Shown here in pieces: positions 36,217 to 47,919 of a stretch of 64,000 bases of DNA. The DNA comes from Tubulanus polymorphus (Eukaryota > Nemertea > Palaeonemertea > Tubulaniformes > Tubulanidae): contig NC_134030.1 of NCBI RefSeq assembly GCF_964204645.1, positions 2,891,855 through 2,955,854 on the forward strand, written 5' to 3'. Numbering within the stretch: position 1 is the first letter of the stretch; each line of letters starts with the position of its first letter. The notes below the pieces were generated by a model. It saw nothing but the letters and a program-made list of their open reading frames with translations, was not told the origin of the DNA and made no database searches. A program made the translations under genes and the position numbers.

Positions 36217-36824
36217 GTAAGTCGAAATTCTGAAATATTATCAATTAATATGAATGAATGAATTCATTTTGCATTTCAACATAAATAGTTTTCAAGATGA
36301 TATATGATATATCTAAAAGCGACTGGATTCGATGAACGGGATGAATAAGTAAGTAGGCAGAAAATGTTTCTATCGTAACTCGTAAACATGAAAAGCGTAA
36401 TTAAACTCCACGGAATGTAAGTTATAAGGTTCACAGGTTGCGCGCGAGTTTTTGGAAATCTCACTCGCGTCAGGAATCCGTTGAAGACGGACGATGCAGT
36501 AAACAAATCACGTTTTGCAGGTAAGAGACATAATACATAGAATAGCCAATTTTGAAATAAAATAACTAGTGCAGTTTCACTGACATTTTGAATTATTTCC
36601 TTCAATCTTATAATCTTCATATAGTATCCCTTTTATACATATTTCAGACTGTTGTTGCTCTCCATCGATTTTGAAGAAATATTATCATGAAATGTCTCGA
36701 TGAGATGCCATATGCGTTTAGCCGTGACACGAGGAAAACTAAAACCTGTTTGGTTGGGTAAAAATCTTGGTGAAATTCGAGGCGTGTCGGTCTACCTCAC
36801 TCGGTATCGCTCGGACTGTAAAAA

Positions 36825-36998
36825 CAGCGAAACCTCGTTACAATGAACTCGGACACAACGATTCATCGGATATAACAAATATGGAATTTCGAAAATGAGA
36901 AAATTAATTGATTGATTTCACACTGGATATAACGAACTATCGGTAATAACGAACAGATTTTCTGGTCCCATGAAGTTCGTTGTAACGAGGTCCCACTG
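36825..36998. mobile_element. Pogo/Tigger-type MITE (174 bp)
   Basis: The left end CAGCGAAACCTCGTTACAA and the right end (complement of CAGTGGGACCTCGTTACAA) are inverted, differ at two or three sites, and continue with TAACGAAC-type repeats, typical of pogo/Tigger elements. A TA follows the right end; the left TA is not intact. There is no transposase, so it is non-autonomous. Confidence 0.7.
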
Positions 36999-38119
36999 TA
37001 TTTCACATGTTTTTTCCCAAATGTGATCCATCTCGTTTTTGAAACGACTAATGGATATTTCCCAAGGGACGCATTCGTTACAGGTCGATTAATATTTTGA
37101 CGCCTATCGACACGATTTCCATGATGAATATCATATTACGTTACAGTCTAAATCATTTTCATTGCGCAACTATATGAATGATTGATATCAGTAATTGCTT
37201 CATGACAGAGCTTAATTGTTTTAACAATAAATTCGCTATTTTAATCATGGAAATATTTTTTGTCGATTTTTCGCGTATCGGATTAGAATGGGGTACGCGC
37301 AGTGCTACTGTGGCAATCGAGGATTCCACTCACGGCAGGCGAGGATCCGCCAGGTTCGCTAGTAGATAGTTGGTCGTCCGCATTCGATTTCCTTTTACGT
37401 TTCAGTTGAATCTGAATGAACTTTTCTCTTAAATGAATCAATTATTTATGAAAACTAAACCGATATCTGAGTAGGAGGATGAAAGTATTGTATATCTAGT
37501 GAGTCCTGTGATAATATATGGATTCAGGAGTCTAAAAATCAAGTTCAAAGTTCATTGAAAATGAACTTATTTTGACAACGAGCAACCTACTGCTTGTCGC
37601 GCCATCTAACGGGGTAGCTTGTTTAGCGGGTACCCCATTGTTACTTATTTTGATAACATCTGCAACAATCAACTTTGTAACGATGCAGGTTTTCCACGGA
37701 CGGGCCAACATTTCATCATACTGAATACGGTTTTGATGGAAATGTATTTTGCTGGGTAGAAAGATTTGAGTGTTGAGATATGTATACCTACCAGACGTGT
37801 CACATAAGACAAAACTAAAGGAAATTGGAGCAAGCATTAAACTGAAACAATCTTTTTGAATCTACCCTAGTAATGATAATACCCTACCTTTAACCTCATC
37901 TTACCTTCATTTTCGTGGTACACATGCACATCAGGTATAAGGTTTCTTTTTGTTCTAAATACTCACTAACCGTAATATACGATTACTCACGACTTGTAAC
38001 ATCAATAAATGTGAATTGGACATATTTTAAGATAGAATATTGAATCGATAAAAATTGAACTTTGAGATTTATTTGTCCTCGGATGATGAGTTGGGCAATT
38101 AAAGATGTCACCAACCTAC
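36999..38119. other. Spacer or 3' part of family member 4; no exon recognised
   Basis: Member 4 (minus strand) ends exon 2 at 38120 with a GTAGGT donor, so its terminal exon should lie in this stretch. I could not choose among short candidates. 37321-37360 carries GCGAGGATCCGCCAGG, a short word also found at 17930-17950. Confidence 0.35.
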
Positions 38120-38819
38120 CTTTTAAACTAATTGTCCGCAATCGAAAATATCGATACCGGTTTATTGAATTAGATTCTTTAAAAATGTATGATTTTCGGT
38201 CGAATGCGCTGTCGAATTGGTACAGTTCCTTGAATCTCTCCGTGTAGCCCGATTCTTTGCGATCACCGGATAATGGCGAGGAACCAGATGTAAACTTCAT
38301 GAATGTATTGCCACCATGAGCCTCACAATGAATTCCTAAAACATCTCCACTCAAATACCGAATACGATCAGTTTTAGGCACAGTAAAGTTCACCTGACCC
38401 GTTACATTTCTACCCGGTAAATGATTGCTTCCGATGTGTTTGTATAAATTATCTGTTAATTTTCTCCACACGCTCCCGTACAGTTTCACCGGATTCTCTG
38501 CTTCATAGATCGTATATTGCCACATAGTTATTTCACCGTCGCAAGTGAAATGGTTATTCGGAAATATCAGTATATGACATCCGTAATATTTCTTCTCTTG
38601 TGCCGCGGAGTAGCCACCAAGGTCAACATTCGACGGGCAAACATCATCTCCAGCGACAACTCCTGAAAACATCAATATTTCCTCAAAATCATTAGATCCC
38701 AACATAATTGAAAATCGAAGTTCATATCATACTTATTTCCCAATCACTGTTTGTAACTATTTTTACATACCTTCAAATATCAGAAATGCGAGAAGCCACG
38801 ATATTAAAACAAGACGCAT
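38120..38819 (-). CDS. Secreted single-domain protein, family member 4 (inverted; 3' end unresolved)
   Basis: Exon 1 (38771-38819) encodes the short signal peptide MRLVLISWLLAFLIF; exon 2 (38120-38662) starts G|GA and encodes GDDVCPSNVDLGG, then the shared core with the variants FPNNHFTCDGE and DRIRYLSGDVLGIHC. It is the only member on the minus strand. The block from the CDGEITMW codons to VPKTDR is nearly identical in DNA to the plus-strand members, silent sites included, although the parts on either side are quite different. The end RYRYFRLRTISLKG precedes GTAGGT. Confidence 0.77.
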
Positions 38820-38984
38820 CTTTGATGTTAACTGCAGTCCTCTCTGAACAAATGAAGTGACTTCATTTTGACCGTTCTCTAATATCACTGAGCTTTTATA
38901 TTTGCGAATAAATTGACAGTGTGTTGAATCTGCTGAATCATTTAGTAGCGAAGTTCAGTCAATAAAACCTTTTACCTAATTCTA

Positions 38985-39205
38985 CGGAAGCAATAAAGGG
39001 CCTTATTTATGTCGATATATCGCGATATATCGATATATCGACTTTTCGCGAGAAAAATGGTCGAGAAAACGAAATATGTCGTCAAAACGTCACGATATAT
39101 CGACATATTCATGTCGACTTAACGCGATATATCGCGGTATGTCGACATAAATATGGCGACTTGTCGAGTTGGAACGCGACAACTCGAGGCCCTTTATCGC
39201 TTCCG
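38985..39205. mobile_element. TA-flanked MITE with TATCGCGATA palindromes (221 bp)
   Basis: CGGAAGCAATAAAGGGCCT at 38985-39003 is mirrored by AGGCCCTTTATCGCTTCCG at 39187-39205 (one mismatch), and TA precedes and follows the element, fitting a Tc1/mariner-type target duplication. The interior contains several copies of the self-complementary ATATCGCGATAT and repeated TATGTCGACAT-like words, so it can fold almost completely. No coding capacity. It sits 170 bp 5' of family member 4. Confidence 0.8.
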
Positions 39206-39304
39206 TATAATTCAGATATTACATCATATTTTTTGTTTTGATAAACCTGAATCTTTTGAAGGCAGACGATTTGAGAATAGATTAAGCTTTTCCCAAACTA
39301 GATA

Positions 39305-39599
39305 TTAACCCTTTCAGTGCGGACTAATTACTACCCTATAGTGCTGGAGATAATTTGAACATTTTGAAAAATTCCACCCTAGTGTGTTGAATAACGGGAA
39401 TACCACTATAGTGCGTCTACACTGTGGTGCGATGTATCGTTAGTTACTAATATCTCACTATGTTTGACAGGTGCTGCCATTTTTCAAGAGGGATAATTAC
39501 TAATTACTAATGACATCAATACACCATAGTGCGGTGTACAAGCAAATCTATCACTGATTTATACACTGCACTGCAGTGTAGACGCACTGAAAGGGTTAA
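39305..39599. mobile_element. piggyBac-type MITE (TTAA target, 295 bp)
   Basis: TTAACCCTTTCAGTGCG (39305-39321) and its exact reverse complement (39583-39599) bound the element. TTAA at both outer edges and ends reading CCCTTT match piggyBac elements, which insert at TTAA. Internal copies of CACTATAGTGCG and CACCATAGTGCGG form subterminal repeats. No transposase. Confidence 0.85.
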
Positions 39600-39904
39600 G
39601 CAAACAGTGTTGGCGCAACCATAGGTAAATCTAAACAAATATCTTCACTACTAAATGTAAAGAGCCCTATGTCCTTTGTGGATGAGACAATGCAGTTTCA
39701 TCTAATCAGTTTAGACACCACTGCAGATATATCGACGAGCTGTAAATCACAGCCATGGTTAAAATTGAGTAGTTACATTTACGATAAAACGATATTGAAG
39801 TCTAAACTTTTGAAATAAAAACATTCGAGTAAAAATCAATAAAGTACGGACAGGTGAGAATCATACAATGTGCTTATGATTGAGATAGGAAATTTGCCTG
39901 TGGC

Positions 39905-40026
39905 ATCAACGCTCTCTCCCCCAACCCCCCTCTCTCTCTCCCCCTCTCTCTCTCTCTCTCCCTTTCTCTCTCTCTCCCCCTTCCCTCCCCCCTCTCTCTC
40001 TCTCTCTATCCCCCCAACCCCCCCTC
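39905..40026 (+). repeat. CT-rich low-complexity tract
   Basis: Polypyrimidine stretch made of TCTC and CCCC runs, about 120 bp, 370 bp upstream of the GPCR start. Open frames through it are artefacts. Confidence 0.85.
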
Positions 40027-40392
40027 TCTACAAGTCCGATCGAAAAGCGATTAGGATTCTTTCATTCTTCGTCCTATGATTGGGGACAGGTTTTCACATA
40101 ATGATACCATAATAATGATGATAATACAGTGCAGTCAATATTCTAATGGTATTATCAATTTACAAAATCAATTATTTACAATAGTCGCATTTTCAGAGAA
40201 GTTCCATTTAGTGAACTCGGGCGTGAATCACCGAGTTTAGTCCCCGAGGAAATCATTCACAAACGAATAAACGTCGGGTGTGTGTTCTTGGTATCAAAGG
40301 TAAGACCACCGAGCATTTAAAATCGGTGGAATATTTCGAGTTTCAAAACTGTAGGAGCGTCGATAGGTTTCATCAGAGATAGAGAAAACAAA

Positions 40393-41469
40393 ATGATGAA
40401 CGCTTCTTCAAATATCGCCCGATACGTGAATAACTCGTACGTAAAGACTACTACTACGACAGGAGGTGCTGCTGGATTTAGACCGCATCCTCGGTGTAAA
40501 TACATTCACTATTCCGATTATAAACCGTTTCACGTGAATCTCTTTCTGCAAATCACGAATTTCGTCATTTTTAGTATTGCCGTATTCGGCGTTTGCGATA
40601 ATTTGATATCGTTTGTCATACTCAGCAAGGAACGCTCAAGGAACACGAGTATACTATATTTGAGATGTTTGGCCGTTGCTGACATGTTTCAGTGTTTATC
40701 ATATGTTGTTTTTAATTTTCACTACGAGCTCTACAGCCATACTCTGTTACTGGACATGACCGCTGAAATAAACCACGTTATGAAGCGCATGTATTCCTAC
40801 ACTCAAGTAATCAGACCCGTATTTTCAATGATCGGTGATCTGATAACTTTAGTAATCTGCGTAGACAGATACATAGTTGTTTGTTGGCCCTTTAAAGCTG
40901 CTAGAATAATCAGCCTGAAGAAAGGTTACATCTACATGTTTTCTATCATATTAATTTCTGTCGCTGATCAGAGCAAAAACTTCTTTAAATATACTACAAG
41001 GCGTTCACGCAATCCGTGCACTGGATACGAACGGTGGTCTCAAAGACGAACTCCATTTTCTAGAGATACTCATTTGCGATACTACGACGCTTTCGTTCGA
41101 GCTCCAATAATCAACTTCATCCCGACAGTGATAGTGATTATTATAACTATTCGATTAGTTCTCGTTCTGACATCAGCAGAAGCGGCGAGAAAATCAATTT
41201 CCACGAATCAAACTCGTAACGATCGTAGTTTAACTCTGACTTTAGTTGTAATTTCCTGTTTCTTTTTAGTTCGAAAATGTTTTTTTCTATCCGCGGCCGT
41301 CAGGAACTTAATTCTAAACTTAAGTGGTAAATTCGGTAATGACTCGGCCGCGCTCTATTTAAATCCGACTCAACGTATTCTCAATATGGTTATAGCGTCC
41401 GCTAATTTTTTCATATACTGCGCTTCGAGGCGTCAATTTCGTAAACAGTTCAAGACAATTTTCTGCTAA
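40393..41469 (+). CDS. Class A (rhodopsin-like) GPCR, peptide-receptor type, orphan
   Basis: A single-exon receptor of 358 residues. Seven hydrophobic segments can be traced: TM1 about 50-76 with D-N in the GN position, TM2 about 87-106 (LAVAD), TM3 ending in the DRY motif (VDRYIVVCWPF), TM4 about 172-190, TM5 about 222-245 with its proline, TM6 about 270-295, and TM7 ending SANFFIY with an NPxxY variant. The pattern (LAVAD, DRYIVVCWP, NFFIYC) is that of FMRFamide/neuropeptide-like orphan receptors abundant in lophotrochozoans. Oddities: no cysteine at the top of TM3 to pair with the ECL2 cysteine (NPCTGY), no tryptophan in TM4, and no CWxP proline in TM6. It may be a divergent or decaying receptor, though the frame is intact. 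An AATAAA lies at 41720. Confidence 0.82.
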   Translation: MMNASSNIARYVNNSYVKTTTTTGGAAGFRPHPRCKYIHYSDYKPFHVNLFLQITNFVIFSIAVFGVCDNLISFVILSKERSRNTSILYLRCLAVADMFQCLSYVVFNFHYELYSHTLLLDMTAEINHVMKRMYSYTQVIRPVFSMIGDLITLVICVDRYIVVCWPFKAARIISLKKGYIYMFSIILISVADQSKNFFKYTTRRSRNPCTGYERWSQRRTPFSRDTHLRYYDAFVRAPIINFIPTVIVIIITIRLVLVLTSAEAARKSISTNQTRNDRSLTLTLVVISCFFLVRKCFFLSAAVRNLILNLSGKFGNDSAALYLNPTQRILNMVIASANFFIYCASRRQFRKQFKTIFC

Positions 41470-42535
41470 CGACATATCGATTCCAACACGAAATTATGTA
41501 CATAACATATGAAATAAGCCTTGAATCGAAGATAAACCGCACAACGAAAGCGTCACATAATATATCATTTGTAGTTCACACCATGCAGGTGAAATTTCTA
41601 CGGTGACTAAGTACGTTTCATCTTTGAAATCAACATGTTACCGCTTTTTTATTCATCTTAACCTGTATTATCACAGTCTAGGGAAGAAAAATGAGTATTG
41701 ACGTAATTACAAAACAGAAAATAAAAGCATCTGGAAACATTTCAAACTTTATTTACCCATTCTAATTGCATTGGAGCGATCTATTGATAAATTAAGCTAT
41801 TTCTCAAGTTGGATTTTTTAATACATAAAAGTTCCTATGAGGTATTTGTTTTCCCTTTGATCGTTATTGTTAGATATATTTATGAATGAATGAATCTTTT
41901 TTCTTTTTCTAATGTAACACTTTTTTGGGGGTGGTATATCCTACAAGCTATGCTTTTTTATATCTTTCCCTCTGATAAATTATGTCAATTTATACTGAAT
42001 TTGTGCAAAAACATGATAATTTATAAATTGTATATTATTTGTTATAAATTGCTATAATTTTCAGAAAATAAATAAATAATAATAATAATAATAATAATAT
42101 TTGATCCGAAAAATGTCACGCTTTATTTTTTCTGCTTCTAGTGTTTGCTCTTGAAACGTTTTTCAATAATTATCTTCACCCGGTAACTTACTACTGATAT
42201 TTTAAGCCGAGTGTAGGTCGTAGCATAGTGAATACTTCCTGCATTTTCGATCAAATAATATTTTCATATAGATTGGTGCAATGATTGTTCTACTAAAGTA
42301 ACCGTCAAACCAAAATTGGAAACCTATTGCTTGGGTTTTTGTTTCGTTGGTTTTGCAATTGGATTTCGATAGCTCATTTGCTATGTCTCATTTTGTTGCT
42401 ACTAAATCATTCACTAGCTTCTCCTCTCTGCGAACGCTTTCACCAATTTTTTTCACGCATTTGAAATAATAACATATAGCATACAACACAGTCACGTAAA
42501 CCTCTCGAATTGTATAGAAAGTTATTTCCTCAACG
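41470..42535. other. Spacer with AAT microsatellite
   Basis: No gene seen. 42067-42098 is an AAT/ATA repeat. The last 150 bases resemble the 5' flank of the other family members only in the final words before the ATG of member 5 (TCAACGATGC). Confidence 0.45.
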
Positions 42536-44964
42536 ATGCATCTTGGTTTTCGACGAAGAATTAGTTGGTGGCTTCTTGTGTCGCATATATATGAAGGTAT
42601 GTAGTACAAATTACGTATTAAATCTTAAAAGTGCCACCTGTATAATGATGTATACGTAATAGTGCCAGAAATCTCCGGTGCAGAAGGATCAATTTTAATC
42701 TTTATTCATTTCATTGAGATGCAAATGGTCCAATACATTAATATGTAGTGTAAGACCGGTGACATAAAGCCGTTTCACCAGTTCAGGCAGATAAGAGTGC
42801 AAAACCTCAGGAAGATACAGGCACACATTAACAACTAAGTGAATTAAATCGTCCCCGTTAACGCTTATGATGTATCATTATGATTAGAAATCATCTTCCA
42901 AACCAAACGACTCAATTGTCGGGTGTTGCTAGTTGAAATTATATCCAAAAAGCTGATCCGAAAAACTTTTGACTAGGTTGTTTCTGAGGGGTTTATACCG
43001 ACAGGAACTCGACCCGACCTGACGATTTTTAATGATTTCATTGGTCAGAAATGTAAAAATAATGCCAGAGTTTTGCAAGGTCCCTGACAAAACCTTGAAT
43101 TCTAGGTCCGGCCTTAAGTGTATAGTAAACAAAGGGGAACCTCATAATATGTGTAACCGGCTGGTTGTTGTATCGGCAGGTTGGCTGGGGAACTAGCATT
43201 TACACCAAAGGTACAGGATTCCAGCCATCAGGAACAACAAGGCAGTTAGCACGGGACAAAATCGCGTTTGAATCGGAACTGGTTCCGGAAATGACTCACT
43301 GCGCTTTGTTTAAACATTGTTTTGTATCGATTGAGAGGTTTACGTGTGAGCGCACTTTCTAATCCGGCACTGGCCAAATTCAGCTCGGGCCTGATCCGTG
43401 CAAATTTGACCCGGGTCGTTTTCAGTTCGGTCGTTTCTTCATCGACACTATTTTTGCTGGAACATGAAATAACATATACGTAACTAGGGATCTGTAACAA
43501 GCATTGACATCATTATTGGACTGTTGCATGAGTACTTTTTTAGTTTTGAATTCATCAACATCAGCACAAAAAATATGGGGTTTAATATCCTTTAGAACAA
43601 ATGTTCTCAATTTGTATAGATAGCATACGATTTAAGGTCAGGGAAACTCCTCATTCTGTCGTTGTTACGACTGCTAAACTATAATAACTTGCAGTGAAGA
43701 TTTTAATACTTATTATTATAGCCTTTCTATATATATGTTAAATATTTTCTCGTGGAAAATTCTATGAAGTTATTAGATTTTGATCATGACAAATAGACTG
43801 GTAAATGAGTTGAAAATCTGAATATTCTTTTCAGGGAATTTCTCTAGAAATGACGTTTGTCCGTCGAATATAAACCTGGGCTGCACCAACAACTCCGCGG
43901 CGCTAGAGGAGAGAATTTACTACTGTTATCCATTTATTCTGCCGAATAACCAGTTCACTTGCGACGGTGAAATCACTATGTGGCAATATACGATCTATGA
44001 AGCAGAGAATCCGGTGAAACTGTACGGGAGCGTTTGGAGAAAATTAACAGATAATTCATTCAAACACATCGGAAGCAATCATTTACCGGGTAGAAATGTA
44101 ACGGGTCAGGTGAACTTAACTGTGCCTAAAACTGATCGTATTCAATTTCTGACCGGAGACGTTTTAGGGATTCATTGTGAATTTCAATCTTCAAAATCAT
44201 TCATGAAATTTAGATTTGATGATCACGCTGCATTAGGCTATCTGTTAGAGCATAAGGAACCTTTATACCAATTTAACGGTATGCGAAAAAGTTTCAGCCA
44301 GAATCCCCGCAACTTTACGCCAACTCAAGGGAAATTCAGATATCGTTCATTTCAAATAAAGGCATTTTTTAAAGGTAGGTTTGTGAATGAAATTATCAAC
44401 AAAATGAATTTCAGTATTTTCAAAACATAGAATAAATGAATGAAGAAATATTTGTGACACACATCACGTCTGCTAATGCATTATAGATTTTTGTATTGTT
44501 TCTTCCTGTTTTCTGGTTATTCTGCTTAATGTTCAATGCTGGACTAATTGTCTTTTAAAATCAATTTTCATTGTCATTTACGTAAGGTTTCCACGAATGA
44601 TCTAGAATGGTAAGTAACTTTCTATCATACACAAATTCACCAATATTAAGTACGGTTACAAATTAGAACCAGTTCCTCTTTAACAAACCCGTTATTTCGA
44701 AAGGTAGGTAGGATACACAATTTCAAATACCGCGTCAAACTGCTATTGATGGAGAATCAAAAGAATGAACGATTAAAACAACGATTTCAATACAAAGGAA
44801 TTTATTTACAATATTTAGCTCGAGTTTCCCGTAACGTGTAATATCTATACGTCATCTCTTCTTGATCAACGCTTAGTAAAGAAATAAACATCCTATTTTG
44901 AATATGTTTTGTTTTTGTTTATTTTCTTGCAGGAAATCACAACGTCGTAACACGTGTTTATTGA
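42536..44964 (+). CDS. Secreted single-domain protein, family member 5 (210 aa)
   Basis: Three exons in phase: 42536-42596 (signal peptide), 43835-44374 (domain) and 44933-44964 (a strong pyrimidine-rich acceptor, then ten residues and TGA at 44962-44964). The domain opens NDVCPSNINLGC with an extra Cys, continues through FTCDGEITMWQYTIYEAE and LPGRNVTGQVNLTVPKTDR, and closes GDVLGIHCEF. After that the sequence is unlike the other members (SFMKFRFDDHAALGYLLEHK...). Intron 1 is the longest of the family (1238 bp). Its 3' end converges with the acidic-protein gene, whose stop is 200 bp away on the other strand. Confidence 0.8.
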
Positions 44965-45163
44965 CTGTTCTGACGTTCGATGGCTCTGATATTATCGAAA
45001 CATATGTTTTATTTCATGTAAAATCAAGTAGTAAATTGATGAAGAAAGAATGTTTCGAAACCTCTACTTGTGAGTTTTCTCAAAAATCGTTTTCAGCGTT
45101 CTACATCAGCTGACTTTCTGTTAATGATTTCGAACGATTAGAATTAGATTTTCGCCATTCATT

Positions 45164-47883
45164 TTAAGAAACGGCTTGTATGAATTTATCCATTAAATCT
45201 GCTCCGCTATCCGGATCACCTTTCAGATATTTATCCAATTCTTTACTAAATTCCCCGTTTAACAGATTATCCAACTGTTCGGGATTGATTCCTGCGGCGC
45301 TCTGAGCTCCGGCGCCGTCCAGAACATTTTTCAACTGTTCGTCGATCGCTTTTTCGAGATTATCCAGTTTCTCTTTAACGAGTTCGTGTTTTTCTCGAGG
45401 TGTTCTCGGCGTAGTTGCAGCTGCAGTTTTATTACTCGCAGTAGGTGGTTTACTATCGGTCGAAACTGAAGGAGTAGATTCCTCCACGACCGGTGCAACG
45501 ATTTTAGGCGATGATTTATGATCAGGTTCCTTTACCTCGTTTTTCTTCACTTCCTCCTCACTCGGTTGCGGTGAACTGTCTTTCTGTTGTTGTTCATCTT
45601 CTATCCTAATGACAGGTACAGCAGCCGGTTTGATTTCCTCAGTTTTCTCTTCGGTCGTTTCTTTGTGTTTATTATCCGCATCGTCTGCTATAACAGCCGT
45701 CGTTATTTTCTGTTCGTCTGTTTTGATAACCGTTTCTTCGCGAACTAAATCTTCCATTTTTACGCTTTCGTCCGTTTCCTTGATCACGTCGTCATTATTC
45801 GAGTTTTTCTCCGATTGTTCAGACGCCTCTTCAGCAGTTTTAATCACTGATATTGTCTCTGTTGTGGTTGTAATATTTTCGGACGTTGTTACAGTATCTG
45901 AACTTCTGTTCTCGTTATTTTCACCAGTTTCGCCGTTTTCTACATTATTATCACTTTGTTCTAGTTCAGCCTGTTCACTGTCTTCTATTTCAGCAGTTTT
46001 AGTCACCTCATCAGCAGTTTGTTCAGTTGTATCTTTCACCTCAACTCGTTCGCTTTCTTTATCATCACTAACCTCCTCGGCTACAATTTTCTGATTTTCT
46101 TCGTTGTTCTTTGTTTCAACTGTTGTTTCATGTTCTGTAGTTTCGACGGTTGTTGTCGTTATTATGACGTTTTCTTGCTTTTCACTATCAACAGACACCG
46201 TATTTTGATCTACTGCAGCAGTTCCGTCACTTTTCTCTTCGTCAACTACAACGGATTTACTTTCTGTATTTGTGTCGTCTTGCTTTTCCTCCGTTGCGGT
46301 ACTCGTCGTTGCTGCACTTTCTTCGTTACTTTCCGCCATTTTCCGATGTTCTACGACGACATTTTTATTCCGTTGCTGTTGCGCAAGCACGTCCTGTACT
46401 GTCTGGTGTACACTAAGTTTCGTAGAAGGACTGTTATCTGTTTTTGAGGCCGGATCGTCCGCCGAGTTATGATCGATGATCTCTAAACGATTTGAAACTA
46501 CGCGTTTCGTTGAGCCGTCAGCGGCGGTAGTTTTTCGTTCCTGATAAGTCTCAACGGCCGTATCGTCCCGGTTTATCACAATAGTTCGATTTGGAGTAGC
46601 CGCATGGGGCGTCTCGGGTCCGTGGTTGACTATCACAGCTGTGCCGTTTTGATTATATTTCTTATTCTGAAAATGAAAACCAAATCAGTGAATTATCGGG
46701 TTGTATTTAAAGATGAATATCTGTAACTGATAATTCATAAAAAAACGTGGCCGGTTCTACAGTTGTGAGTTAGAGTTATCTCCGAGGTAAGATTAGGTTA
46801 TTTAAAATTTTCCTACATTCAAATCTTAACTCTAAACCGTGGAACTGGGGACCAGGAATACAAAAACTCTTTAGCATACGATTTTTCGACGAAGCGCGTA
46901 TAATGTCAAAGAACAGAAAAAACCATCGTAGAATAATGAAATTATTTCTAATGTGAAATAACACGATACAAAAACTTCCTTAGATTTGGAGCAACTAACA
47001 ATATTTGTTATACATGATATAATTAAAGAAAGACAGTCGTATAATACTTCACCACGCTAACCGACGTTAGGTTTAAATCCTAAAATGTTTGTCCACACAA
47101 AACGTAAAGACATAGCGTTATAAGTGAATCAAAAGCAGAATGATTTAATGTATATTATACACGTAGAAATATCTTAAGTTCGTGGGAAAAATTTCCCGCA
47201 TGAATCTGAACGCTTTTGTGCACGTTTCCAATATTAATTCACGGAGATTTTTTGCCGATATGAATAACACACAGATTTTATAGCCTACGATTAGAAAAAA
47301 TAGCGTCGTTCTAATAATTGAGCACATAAGGAGACATATATTACGCCTACCTGCTGGTAAGATATATACGCGCACTCTATCAGACCTGCTACTGAATGCG
47401 AGCATACGGTACACGACCGGATAATTTGTGCGCAATAAAATTCAGAAAGCACATATCGACTCTCTCCGCGAACATGTTTTACGTTTTAAAATCTATTTTC
47501 GCACGAAAACATGCTTATTATTTCCGATTACGTGAAGAGAATAGCCGATTGTTTTCACGGGGGATGTGTCATCGGGGAAAGTGTTCCGCTATAGAACACA
47601 GTTATACGGTGTTGATCGATACGGCTCCGTCGTCACCGTGTCGTTCATTCAATTGCTAATTATCAATTCATAACCGTAATTTTTTTTACAGCCGTCTTTA
47701 GAAATAGAAATAATGATATTTTATACGGGAGGTGGTGGGGAGTATCTGTAAAACCAGAGGTGAATTTTGGGATGAAGCGATGAATTATTTATAAGTAATC
47801 AAAATAGCTAAATCTTTATATGTTGGTCTCGAGCATTTTTCTTTTAATGCGATTGTAATAATCCCTGGTTTATATATTATATA

Positions 47884-47919
<36 letters not shown>

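Noticed and set aside
45609-46472. Ser/Val/Phe-rich plus-strand frames
   Set aside because: Shadows of the acidic-protein exon.
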